Part shown: one piece after another, positions 33,619-40,949 of the stretch | How positions within the stretch are numbered: the first letter of the stretch is position 1 | Layout: each line of letters starts with the position of its first letter | Assembly: GCF_001855385.1 (NCBI RefSeq) | Contig: NZ_MKIE01000002.1 | Span: 357,797-421,796 of the forward strand | DNA length: 64,000 nt | DNA from: Andreesenia angusta | Lineage (GTDB): Bacteria > Bacillota > Clostridia > Tissierellales > Gottschalkiaceae | Direction of reading: 5' to 3' | Position numbers and translations under genes: made by a program | Notes under the pieces: model-generated | The model's database searches: none | What the model was told of the DNA's origin: nothing | The model's input: only the letters and a program-made list of their open reading frames with translations

Positions 33619-35075
33619 TGCTCTATACCCCTAAGGTAATTTTCCACTATAGAGCTTCCTGTCTCCGGCATATCCTCTCCAGCGGTATCAAAGTCATCAT
33701 CAGCTTTGTCTATATCCTCTGCGGTTATATTTGTGAACATTCCAGTGGTAACACTCATTTCCTTGAGTTCCTTTAGGGCCACCTTCTGGCTCAATATGCC
33801 TGCATTGAACACATTGACGATAGAGTTGACTTTCTTGTCCACTATGTTTGCCAGTTCGTCCTCAGACTGTTCTGCTATAGGATTGAACTCATAGTCAAGG
33901 TCATCAGGGATGTACCCAAACTCACTCATCGCCATAACTGGAAGTAGCTTGTCTAGTGCCGGCTCCAATTGCGAAGCTTGCTTTTGTCCTACCATGTCGT
34001 AGTAGTTCTGCATATCGCTTTCACCTGTGGCACTCAGTCCAGCAGGGCTTCTCCCAAATAGCTTAGTAACCGGTATCTCTGCCGCACCCGATATGTCCAG
34101 CATGAAGTTCTGGTATATGTCAGATAGCCCTGAAAATGAGTATTGTATGGTATGGAAGTCATCGTCCTTATCCATAACCTGTAGTCCCATATTATTCAGT
34201 AGTTGATTTTGCTGTGACAGGGTAGTATATAGCTCTCTCTGTGATTGTTCATCACCCATAGCAAGCATTTCTCCAAGGTCAGCCATCTTCAACACTCTGA
34301 TATTTGCTAGGAATACAAGTTGTGCTATATTCCAACTAGTGTTATCCCTTTTCTTAAGATCATCGAATACCATTTCTACTTCGGACGCTCCCCAGTGCAT
34401 TTCTGCATATCTTTCCATTAAGGGAAGTTCTCTTCCAGTAAACCTAAGTACTCTACTGTGATGCACCCTCATTGCACTTCCATTCTCCAGATTCCACTCG
34501 TAGTACTCTGGATAACCGAACTCCGGACTCGACACATCCTCTATAGTTTCACTAGAAGGATATAGACCTGTCCATCTATCAGCTACTATCAGTCCCTTGA
34601 AGCTTCCAGGCATTATCTCATCATAGTTAAGCGGCTCGTCCAATATATGTTCGTGGCCCTCTATTATCATTACAGCTCCGGAACCACCATATAGGCGACA
34701 CCACTTTAGAGCTTTCAGAATATCCCTTTTAACTCTAGTTCTTCTCTCTAGCCTCTCGAAACGCTCCACTTCTCCTGGCTCTAGTTGAGTCTTCAAGTCT
34801 ATCCAGTTCTTGCACATGTCTTCCGGTATACAGTCTATAATTTTCCGTACAATCCAATGTGAGCGATATAAGCTGTTCATCAAACCATAGTTCTGTGTAA
34901 GTCGAGTATTTGGATATTCTGTGCTCTCTAATAAGTTTGGCGTTCCAGTACCAAGTCTCGCAAGAGTATTCATAAAAGCGTCTGCTGTGTAGCCACTCAT
35001 TTGTTCCTTTGGTTTACTGTCTACAGCTTTCTGCATCTGCTTTTCAGCCATTTTCTTATTTCTCTTTCGACTCAT
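33615..35075 (-). CDS. Phage portal protein (DUF1073-like)
   Basis: 486 aa. Dodecameric DNA gate at the capsid vertex. Recognised by NYGLMNSLYRSHWIVRKIID, ALKWCRLYGGSGAVMI, and the C-terminal DUF1073 region. Between terminase and minor head genes. Confidence 0.92.
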   Translation of the reverse strand: MSRKRNKKMAEKQMQKAVDSKPKEQMSGYTADAFMNTLARLGTGTPNLLESTEYPNTRLTQNYGLMNSLYRSHWIVRKIIDCIPEDMCKNWIDLKTQLEPGEVERFERLERRTRVKRDILKALKWCRLYGGSGAVMIIEGHEHILDEPLNYDEIMPGSFKGLIVADRWTGLYPSSETIEDVSSPEFGYPEYYEWNLENGSAMRVHHSRVLRFTGRELPLMERYAEMHWGASEVEMVFDDLKKRDNTSWNIAQLVFLANIRVLKMADLGEMLAMGDEQSQRELYTTLSQQNQLLNNMGLQVMDKDDDFHTIQYSFSGLSDIYQNFMLDISGAAEIPVTKLFGRSPAGLSATGESDMQNYYDMVGQKQASQLEPALDKLLPVMAMSEFGYIPDDLDYEFNPIAEQSEDELANIVDKKVNSIVNVFNAGILSQKVALKELKEMSVTTGMFTNITAEDIDKADDDFDTAGEDMPETGSSIVENYLRGIEQ

Positions 35076-35089
35076 ACAATCCCTCCTTT

Positions 35090-35296
35090 CTATCTGGCTA
35101 ATCTTCTAGGTTTTACTACAGTCTTGACGTAATAGCGTACAGCATCACAATTGTGAATAATGAAACCACCATTAACACTGTAGTTATGGTGGTTTTCGAC
35201 TTGCATATTATATACATCTTCTTTCCCGATGTGTTTTATGTTTTTTATTTTTGTGCATTTATACTTCTTAGCTTTCCTCTGCATTTTCTTGAACAT
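35090..35296 (-). CDS. Intein C-terminal half plus large-terminase C-extein
   Basis: Residues 1-49 are an Int-C-like segment: EDVYNMQVENHHNY (block F) and SVNGGFIIHN (block G) ending in the HN splice dipeptide at 35150. Then come Cys+1 and the extein DAVRYYVKTVVKPRRLAR. DAVRY completes the terminase nuclease motif that the upstream ORF breaks off. I use ATG at 35296; GTG at 35350 or TTG at 35341 are alternatives and none has a strong ribosome site. It overlaps the 3' end of the HNH gene by 52 bp in another frame, so translation may be coupled. Confidence 0.85.
   Translation of the reverse strand: MFKKMQRKAKKYKCTKIKNIKHIGKEDVYNMQVENHHNYSVNGGFIIHNCDAVRYYVKTVVKPRRLAR
35150..35296 (-). other. 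Split intein Int-C segment
   Basis: Up to 49 residues before the HN|C junction, close to the 36-40 aa expected for Int-C of class-1 split inteins. Blocks F and G present with the penultimate His and terminal Asn. Confidence 0.85.
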
Positions 35297-35892
35297 GTTT
35301 TTGATTTTGAGTATTTGTATGCCGAGTAAATATTTCCACAAATAACGCACGTCCTTTCATTGTTATCAAGTCCTTGTTTTCTCCTCCATGCTGATTTACA
35401 GTTATTGGAGCAAAACTTGTTTAATCTAACAGTTGCTTCAAACTCTTTTCCGCAATTGTAGCATGTATACTTTTTCTTGGCGTAGAGTTTGTCTTTCATT
35501 TCCTCATAATGAGATTTGTGCCACTCCCTACCCGCTTCAGACTTATGCCACTCGATGGCTTTCGGCCTAGCTTTTTCATTAAGTATTTTTGCCGATTCCT
35601 TTCTTCTCTCTTCATTTTTCAAAAAATCATCTGCGTGTATTCTCATATGTTTTTTATTTGTAAGTAGTTCAAGATTTTCTATTTCATTACATAGCTTGTC
35701 TTTGTTTTTATGATGAACCTCATGCCCCTTCGGGATTTCTCCATTAAAGTATTCCCACATATAGACATGCAATCTTTGTCGCTTATTCCCCTTGGTAGGT
35801 CTAGCTGCAAGATAATAATTAGTTTTTTCATCTCTTGTGAATGTATGACCATTAAAGTATGCATGTTTTTTATCTTCATCATATTTGACCAT
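35245..35892 (-). CDS. HNH homing endonuclease inside the fractured terminase
   Basis: 215 aa. HNH core GHEVHHKNKDKLCNEIENLELL (HH...N...N-L), followed by a basic helical linker and two zinc-finger-like CxxC...CxxxC pairs (CYNCGKEF...CSNNC; CVICGNIY...CSRKC). Its own site GGAG and ATG at 35892. It is in the same frame as the upstream ORF, with a single TGA and 12 codons between them, and in a -1 frame relation to the Int-C ORF. This is the layout of fractured genes, in which the endonuclease gene separates the two halves of a split intein. Confidence 0.9.
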   Translation of the reverse strand: MVKYDEDKKHAYFNGHTFTRDEKTNYYLAARPTKGNKRQRLHVYMWEYFNGEIPKGHEVHHKNKDKLCNEIENLELLTNKKHMRIHADDFLKNEERRKESAKILNEKARPKAIEWHKSEAGREWHKSHYEEMKDKLYAKKKYTCYNCGKEFEATVRLNKFCSNNCKSAWRRKQGLDNNERTCVICGNIYSAYKYSKSKTCSRKCRGKLRSINAQK

Positions 35893-35928
35893 AACTTCAA
35901 CTCCTTTTTTATATCGTATCTCATTGTA

Positions 35929-37449
35929 TCAGTAATGGTCTTTTATATCAACTATGCAATCCTCCAAAGTTAAATCTTTTACCTGTATCCAGCCTCGATT
36001 CGTCAACACAGGGTGATCTTCAGTGGCTTTTATATACCGTCCATCTTCAAGTTCTATTTCAAAAACATCAGCATCAGATTTCGTCTTACAAACATCGTAA
36101 TATCTAGATGATGTGGTAATTCGCTTCTTTTCATCGAAGCAATATACAGTTCCGCTTTTCCCAACCAATTCAGATATTTGAATCTGTCCCTCGGTAGTAT
36201 CTATCAGGGTATCTCCTGTTACACAAGCGTGATCTGCAACTTTAACCGGCTTCTCTTCTCCACGTTGCGAAGCCTTCTCGTCCCACACGTAACTCAATAC
36301 GTCTCCTATAGTCCTTTGACACTTAGATTTGACCATCTTTATCTTTCCTTGACCTATCATAGTCGAGGTCATTCTGATGCCGTCTAAGACTTCGTTATCC
36401 GCCGCCTTGACTCTTAGGCCCCTACTCCTTATTTCAGCCTTGAATGAAGCGGCTGATGGGTCCAGTATTATCGCTGTCGGGCTTGGCCCTTCATTTACGA
36501 ATGCCACTAAGTCGTCTGCATATTGCCTGTCTGTCTTTTGGGCCATCTTTTCTTTTGAGTCATAGTAGTACTCTCTAGTAACCCACGCTATATCTCCATC
36601 ATCGTATATATCCAAGAATACCGTAGCATTGGAGGTACCATAGTCTATTGCTATATACCGCCTAGCATAACTCTGTATAGACATCGGCAATTCATTCTCT
36701 GCAATCTCATTAACCTCCGGGTCCCACATATCAAATATGGCACCAGAAGCAACAGACCATAAGCCAAGTATGTAGCGCTTGTAGAATACCCCTCTATACA
36801 TGTTTCTGTAACGCTCTTTTATCCTCTCTGAAAGAGATAAGTTATCATCCATGGTGAAATGCAGATAAAGTAGATTTTTCTCCTTTGCTTTCAATATCCA
36901 GTTTTGATTGAACCAATGCATAGGTCCATCTGGATTGCAGTTGAAGAAAAACTTACTTCCTTCTACAGAACAACGTCCAGTACCCTGATTGACAAAGGAC
37001 TCAGGCATAAGTGCCACTTCGTCAAAAAGTATACCCGAAAGAGTGATGCCCTGTATCAAGTCCTGACTAGCCTCATCTTTCCCGCCGAAGATGTAAAAGT
37101 AATTAACCTTTCCACCCTTGCTTATCTCTATGTAATTGTCTGTTTTTTTATCTGTGTACCTGTAACCTCTGCTAAGGAGCATAAGCCTTAGCCAAAACCA
37201 TACATTTCTTCTGAAACTTCCTACCGTCTTTCCACACATAGCAAAATTCTGATTTTCAAAGTTATCCATAGCCCACATAACATAAGACAGCCCCATTGAG
37301 ACTGTCTTTCCAGATCTGATTGCTCCATCTGCTATTATTCCGTCTGCTTCCTTGGCCGGACTGCTCGGCATCCAGAAAGTCAGCACCTTCTTTTGCTTTG
37401 TAGAGAAAGGTTTGAACTTGAATATAGTCTTATTTTTAGCTTTCTTCAT
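35929..37449 (-). CDS. Large terminase N-extein fused to split-intein N-half
   Basis: 506 aa. Residues 1-408 are TerL: Walker A DGAIRSGKT (41-49), Walker B ILFDE (140-144), nuclease acidic motifs IAIDYG and AIILDPS, then ...VKVADHA. From Cys409 a 98-aa Int-N follows: CVTGDTLI (block A) and ATEDHPVLT (block B), ending KDHY-stop. The insertion splits the conserved DHA-x-DAxRY nuclease site, so TerL can be complete only after splicing to the 35090-35296 product. TerL packages phage DNA and cuts concatemers. Confidence 0.92.
   Translation of the reverse strand: MKKAKNKTIFKFKPFSTKQKKVLTFWMPSSPAKEADGIIADGAIRSGKTVSMGLSYVMWAMDNFENQNFAMCGKTVGSFRRNVWFWLRLMLLSRGYRYTDKKTDNYIEISKGGKVNYFYIFGGKDEASQDLIQGITLSGILFDEVALMPESFVNQGTGRCSVEGSKFFFNCNPDGPMHWFNQNWILKAKEKNLLYLHFTMDDNLSLSERIKERYRNMYRGVFYKRYILGLWSVASGAIFDMWDPEVNEIAENELPMSIQSYARRYIAIDYGTSNATVFLDIYDDGDIAWVTREYYYDSKEKMAQKTDRQYADDLVAFVNEGPSPTAIILDPSAASFKAEIRSRGLRVKAADNEVLDGIRMTSTMIGQGKIKMVKSKCQRTIGDVLSYVWDEKASQRGEEKPVKVADHACVTGDTLIDTTEGQIQISELVGKSGTVYCFDEKKRITTSSRYYDVCKTKSDADVFEIELEDGRYIKATEDHPVLTNRGWIQVKDLTLEDCIVDIKDHY
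35932..36225 (-). other. Split intein Int-N segment
   Basis: 98 residues from Cys1 to Tyr98, the length typical of Int-N halves. Cys1, the block A CxxGDTLI motif and block B T68-x-x-H71 are all present, so the domain appears catalytically complete. Confidence 0.88.
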
Positions 37450-38341
37450 CTTCCCATATCTCCTCTACTCTGCCACTAAGAGCCTCTATGAATCCATCGT
37501 CACCGAGCTCTTCTATCTCTCCCGTAACCTTAGCTTTGTCGAGCTCTAGCCTGTCTTGAGATATCCTTAGCTTCTCTTCATCTATCTTACGCTTGAATTT
37601 GTCAGGGAACAGGTCAAAGAATAAGGCTAGTTTATCGAGTGCCTTCTGCCTATCTTCTAGCTTAATAGATACGCCATTCCTACCTTGCTTGATTTCACTT
37701 ATTAGAGAGCCGTCCACTTCAAAGCTGCTCTTTATCTTGAGGTAGTCCACCTCGACCTCTTTAGTACCGCCCGATGCCACTCCTACTTCAATCAACTCTG
37801 TCCCGAACTCTACAAAGTCCGTCATGTCCGAGAACGCTGTTTTTATATACCTATCCAGTATGTCGTAGTCGTCTATAAGCAAGTCCTCCGCTATAGCTCC
37901 TTTGAGTTTCTTTATCTCAGCTCGAACCTTAACATTCCTTAACAACCTACTGCCTTCTGCATGAGCACTGTCTGGAGCATACCCAGCTCTTTTTGCTGCC
38001 ATGGTTGCATTACGGTTTCTTATGTAGTGCAAACAGAAAGACCTCTGCATTTCAGTAAGTTCATCGTTTTCTTCCATAACTACTTCTATAGCTTTTCGAG
38101 GAGTAACGACCTTTTTTTCTTCCTTCTCAACCTCAACCTTTTTTGACTCAACCTTTTCGGTTTTGGTTTTTTGGTTTTTTGTTTTTGGTTGAGTTGGCTT
38201 AGTCCAAGGTTGACCTCTATCTCTATCCTGCTTCGCCCAGCTCTTTATAGTCCCTTCGCTTACTCCATACTTCTCTGCAAGCTTTTTGAACGTTCCTTCT
38301 CCAGACTCATAAGCTTCTCTTAAAGTATCCTTCTCTATCAC
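37436..38341 (-). CDS. Small terminase subunit
   Basis: 301 aa. N-terminal HTH (LREAYESGEGTFKKLAEKYGVSEGTIKSWAKQ), Pro/Lys linker, then terminase_2-type core (QRSFCLHYIRNRNATMAAKRAGYA). GTG start; overlaps terL by 14 bp. Recognises phage DNA for packaging. Confidence 0.9.
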   Translation of the reverse strand: MIEKDTLREAYESGEGTFKKLAEKYGVSEGTIKSWAKQDRDRGQPWTKPTQPKTKNQKTKTEKVESKKVEVEKEEKKVVTPRKAIEVVMEENDELTEMQRSFCLHYIRNRNATMAAKRAGYAPDSAHAEGSRLLRNVKVRAEIKKLKGAIAEDLLIDDYDILDRYIKTAFSDMTDFVEFGTELIEVGVASGGTKEVEVDYLKIKSSFEVDGSLISEIKQGRNGVSIKLEDRQKALDKLALFFDLFPDKFKRKIDEEKLRISQDRLELDKAKVTGEIEELGDDGFIEALSGRVEEIWEDEES

Positions 38342-38371
38342 ATCTCTTCACCACCTCTACTTTCACGCACG

Positions 38372-38397
38372 AAAAAAGACACCCTTCCGAGTGTCTT
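38372..38397 (-). terminator. Terminator after the toxin gene
   Basis: AAGACAC/GTGTCTT stem (38376-38382 with 38391-38397) with flanking T-run on the minus strand, directly after the toxin stop. Confidence 0.85.
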
Positions 38398-38399
38398 CT

Positions 38400-38669
38400 T
38401 TACCTATATATTTCTCTCCTGTGACCTATATCTATGACGAATATCTTTATCTCTCCGTCGTCTATTTCAGCTAGTATCCTGTAGTCCCCAAATCTATATC
38501 TCCAAAAGTCTCCTAGATCACCTTTCAAAGCTTTCCCCTTTATTCTTGGGTTCTCAGTTCCTTGAAGGTTCTTTTTGATAAAGGACATTATCATCGCACT
38601 ATCTCGCTTATCCATCTTCTTTAGAATCTTAAGCGCTTTGTCGCTGATAACGACCTGGTACTCTTTCAT
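38400..38669 (-). CDS. RelE/YafQ-like toxin
   Basis: 89 aa. RelE-superfamily pattern: YQVVISDKALKILKKMDKRD at the N-terminus, RYRFGDYRILAEI and FVIDIGHRREIYR at the C-terminus. Such toxins cleave mRNA on the ribosome. Its start overlaps the antitoxin stop, and the pair has its own promoter. In a prophage it could stabilise the lysogen or act against other phages. Confidence 0.9.
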   Translation of the reverse strand: MKEYQVVISDKALKILKKMDKRDSAMIMSFIKKNLQGTENPRIKGKALKGDLGDFWRYRFGDYRILAEIDDGEIKIFVIDIGHRREIYR

Positions 38670-38887
38670 TAAAGCCCCAATTCTTTTTCTACTTCGTCTA
38701 AAGAGTAGAACTTAGTGTCTTTTTTGTTAAGGAGATACTCATTATAGGCTTTAACGTCTATTTCATCTTCGATTTTCTCGATTACAGATTCCCTCACAAG
38801 TTCAGAAATAGTCATGTGCTTTACTTTTGCGTACTCACGTATTAAATCATTATCTTCATTGTCTACTCTTACAGTAATAACAGCCAT
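38669..38887 (-). CDS. RelB-like antitoxin
   Basis: 72 aa from ATG at 38887 (8 bp after GGAGG). N-terminal ribbon-helix-helix (ITVRVDNEDNDLIREYAKVKHMTISELV) binds the operator and the C-terminal tail should wrap the toxin. An ATG 6 bp further upstream is too close to the ribosome site. Confidence 0.9.
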   Translation of the reverse strand: MAVITVRVDNEDNDLIREYAKVKHMTISELVRESVIEKIEDEIDVKAYNEYLLNKKDTKFYSLDEVEKELGL

Positions 38888-38902
38888 CGTCATCGCCTCC
38901 TT

Positions 38903-38939
38903 GTAATACAATTGTATTACACAAAGACTCTCATGTCAA
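38903..38939 (-). promoter_or_regulatory. TA promoter with palindromic operator
   Basis: Minus-strand TTGACA (38934-38939), 17-bp spacer, TACAAT (38911-38916). A perfect 18-bp palindrome GTAATACAATTGTATTAC (38903-38920) covers the -10, as expected for RHH-antitoxin autorepression. Confidence 0.88.
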
Positions 38940-38940
38940 G

Positions 38941-38961
38941 AAAAGAGCCTTTCGGATCTCT
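38941..38961 (-). terminator. Terminator after the lipoprotein gene
   Basis: Short GAGCC-TTTC-GGATCTC hairpin with a bulged base, followed on the minus strand by TTTTC; just after the lipoprotein stop, ahead of the toxin-antitoxin promoter. Confidence 0.55.
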
Positions 38962-39361
38962 AGTCTATTATCTCCGGCTCAACTGGTATCCACATCTTAG
39001 GGTTGTAGTTCAGTGAGTATTGGTACTTGTCTACGTTCTTGTAGTCCTTCTGCTCCACTACGTAAGTCACATTGTCGCTCAAGCCCACAAAGTGCTTCTG
39101 ATAGGACCCATCCGAGTTCTCTACGATAACCTCCAATTGATTATCTGTTGTGTCTGCTGTTATGGACATCTTGCCCGTCATCTGAAAAAGTACGTCCCCT
39201 TGTATGCAGTTCATTACTGTAAGCTGTCTAACCACGTTAAAGTTGTCCGCCTCTTGAGACAGGTTGTATGACACCCTGTCCGATTGACTCTCATTTACGC
39301 ATCCCACTAGCGATACCATTAATCCTGTCGCTATAATTGTAGCTGCTAATTTCTTTTTCAT
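38960..39361 (-). CDS. Phage-encoded lipoprotein
   Basis: 133 aa. Signal peptide with lipobox LVGC, then a beta-rich domain ending in NYNPKMWIPVEP. Surface lipoproteins of prophages can block superinfection; that role is inferred from family analogy. It lies between terminase/TA genes and the non-coding region. Confidence 0.78.
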   Translation of the reverse strand: MKKKLAATIIATGLMVSLVGCVNESQSDRVSYNLSQEADNFNVVRQLTVMNCIQGDVLFQMTGKMSITADTTDNQLEVIVENSDGSYQKHFVGLSDNVTYVVEQKDYKNVDKYQYSLNYNPKMWIPVEPEIID

Positions 39362-39373
39362 TCTCTTTCCTCC

Positions 39374-39607
39374 CTAATCCCAAACCTCTATTATCATACA
39401 AGGCCCTGTACTCTCTGTTTCTATAGTCTGTCTACGTCCGTCGTCTTCATAAGTAGTCTTGATACTGTACTTCTGGTGTGGCTCTGCCATTCTGGCCGAT
39501 ACCGCTTCTCTCCTTATGAGTTCCTCCATCAAAGCTTTTGTACTTATGCTGGCTAAGTCTATTTTTATCGCACTATTGATTATTACTTCCACATCATAGC
39601 CTCCCAT
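39374..39607 (-). CDS. Hypothetical phage protein
   Basis: 77 aa from ATG at 39607 (MGGYDVEVIIN). Not recognised. One helix (TKALMEELIRREAV) then beta-type tail. A terminator hairpin lies just upstream. Confidence 0.55.
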   Translation of the reverse strand: MGGYDVEVIINSAIKIDLASISTKALMEELIRREAVSARMAEPHQKYSIKTTYEDDGRRQTIETESTGPCMIIEVWD

Positions 39608-39609
39608 GT

Positions 39610-39633
39610 AAAAAGAGCACCTTTCCGGCACTC
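39610..39633 (-). terminator. Hairpin between small late genes
   Basis: GAGCACC (39615-39621) pairs with GGCACTC (39627-39633) using two G-U pairs; T5 follows on the minus strand. Confidence 0.6.
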
Positions 39634-39815
39634 TACTTTTTAGTATACTTCTGACTCGTCACTTCTCTAAAGCATCTGCCAAACATACATGTCGCACTTT
39701 CTACGTCTGACCATCTAGCCCATAGACAACTACTGCACTTATGTTGCTTCTGTCTGTCTCGTGCTGTCATGTATATCTTCTGGCGGGTCTTTCTCATTTC
39801 TTTATTAATACTCAT
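39633..39815 (-). CDS. Small cysteine-containing phage protein
   Basis: 60 aa, basic N-terminus and Cys pairs (CSSCLW...CMFGRC) that could bind zinc. ATG at 39815 after AGGAGG. First protein gene after the long non-coding region. Confidence 0.6.
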   Translation of the reverse strand: MSINKEMRKTRQKIYMTARDRQKQHKCSSCLWARWSDVESATCMFGRCFREVTSQKYTKK

Positions 39816-39853
39816 TCCTTGTCCTCCTATCAGTTATGAGGAAATCTTATGTA

Positions 39854-39953
39854 CTCTCGGGGATAAACCGAAACTTCCCGAGCCCCAGCGTCCTGGAGTT
39901 TTTGTTTCCACCATCTTGTGGTGGCTGCCCGTTCATTTAAGTATCGGGCTCGG
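39854..39953 (-). promoter_or_regulatory. Structured leader with mutually exclusive stems
   Basis: CCGAGCCC/GGGCTCGG (39878-39885 with 39946-39953) is an 8-bp stem enclosing CCACC/GGTGG. The segment CCCGAG (39877-39882) can pair instead with CTCGGG (39856-39861). These alternatives sit just ahead of the ribosome site at about 39825 and could act as an attenuator or be part of a larger RNA. Confidence 0.4.
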
Positions 39954-39988
39954 TCCTCTTATGATTGCTCGTATAGAGCTCTGTTGTT

Positions 39989-40046
39989 CGGGATGGCAGG
40001 AGTCGAACCTGCGCAACATATTCCTCTACCACTGAGTTACATCCCT
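39989..40046 (-). ncRNA. tRNA-like RNA lacking an anticodon arm
   Basis: 58 nt. Minus-strand reading: acceptor AGGGATG/CATCCCG (six pairs), D arm ACTC-AGTGGTA-GAGG, then only 10 nt (AATATGTTGC) where about 23 are expected, then T arm GCAGG-TTCGACT-CCTGC. The anticodon stem-loop is missing. No 3' CCA is encoded. Either a deleted tRNA or a tRNA mimic linked to the adjacent RNA. Confidence 0.75.
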
Positions 40047-40062
40047 ATTGGCCTTACATGCG

Positions 40063-40090
40063 TAAAAAGTGGCCCTTTGTCCACTCTTTC
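40063..40090 (-). terminator. Terminator at the 3' end of the large RNA
   Basis: AGTGG/CCACT core (40068-40072 with 40081-40085), extended by A-U and G-U pairs, followed by T5 on the minus strand. Confidence 0.7.
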
Positions 40091-40560
40091 TTCAATGCCT
40101 ATGTACTGGCCCTTTCAGGCCATATGGTTAGGGGTTAATCATTGAAAACTTATCTATGGACTTATATGGGCGGAGTTTGTGCATCATATCTTGTTTGCTT
40201 CTCTCGCCCAATGCCTATGTATATGTTCCGGATCTAAATCCTTTCGGCAAACTCCCCGGAATTGTTTGTGAAAATAAATTTAAGAAAGGAGGTGCGTACC
40301 GGCAGATATCCATACACACTTTATGTTAACTACCTATGTTTCAGTAGTTATACGCATTGCCGGTTGTTGAGCCGGCCTATTAAGTCTCAATATCTTGGGG
40401 AAAATGGACTTATTTTGGCTTTTCCTTTTCAGGCAATCCCCCGGCCAGGGTTTAGAAAGACTTCTGTATTTAGCGAGGATCCGTAACAACACTATGGGTA
40501 GTCCGACAGTTCCCCCTCGCCATACTAATATCTTACTACTTATATTGTTTCCCGTCTTGG
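40063..40560 (-). ncRNA. Candidate large structured phage RNA (GOLLD/ROOL-like setting)
   Basis: About 500 nt without a credible ORF. Visible stems, 5' to 3' on the minus strand: 40515-40520/40473-40478; 40358-40364/40298-40304 with inner 40344-40350/40327-40333; 40256-40261/40226-40231; 40205-40210/40167-40172. GAAA-type hairpins occur at 40424-40433 and 40107-40122. A 13-nt repeat is present at 40209-40221 and 40093-40105. It ends at a terminator and is followed by a tRNA-like sequence. GOLLD and ROOL RNAs are large, ornate, phage-borne and often next to tRNAs; membership here is inference. Confidence 0.6.
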
Positions 40561-40570
40561 CATTTACTTG

Positions 40571-40939
40571 TCATCTTAACTTTATTTTAGAAGAAATTCT
40601 AGCTATATGGTCATAAGAATATCCTAGCTCATCCGCTATCTCCTCCAACTTCTTTCCTTCCAACAGTTTCATTCTTCCAACCTTGTATTCTAGGCCTTTT
40701 AAGTCCTTCAACTTGTTTCCTATGTCGTATCTAGTTGCTACCAAGTCTTCCAGCATACCCTGATAATTCTCTATGGCTCTTTCCGTTCTGAATAACTGGT
40801 CGTGATATGTAGCTACATCCATCTTGTGAGTATCCCTTATCTTTTCAAGTGCATAGTACTGCCTCTTTAGTCGCTCTATCTCCATCTCTATAACGTCTTT
40901 CTCTACGTCTAAGTCTTTCGCTATCTTAATCGCTACCAT
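40571..40939 (-). CDS. Sigma-70 region 4-like late regulator (DUF1492/ArpU type)
   Basis: 122 aa. N-terminal coiled coil then a C-terminal HTH (LLEGKKLEEIADELGYSYDHIARISSKI). Such proteins in this position activate late gene transcription in Firmicute phages. It directly precedes the non-coding RNA and late genes. Confidence 0.78.
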   Translation of the reverse strand: MVAIKIAKDLDVEKDVIEMEIERLKRQYYALEKIRDTHKMDVATYHDQLFRTERAIENYQGMLEDLVATRYDIGNKLKDLKGLEYKVGRMKLLEGKKLEEIADELGYSYDHIARISSKIKLR

Positions 40940-40949
40940 AATACCCCTC

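Noticed and set aside
40262..40486. Plus-strand ORF of about 74 aa with an excellent AAGAAAGGAGGTG sequence nearby
   Set aside because: The ribosome-like sequence is not positioned before a start, composition is not protein-like, and the stretch is covered by paired stems on the other strand.
39816..40570. Group I intron or tmRNA
   Set aside because: No recognisable group I core or exon interruption, and the tRNA-like halves are adjacent rather than separated by an mRNA-like domain as in tmRNA.
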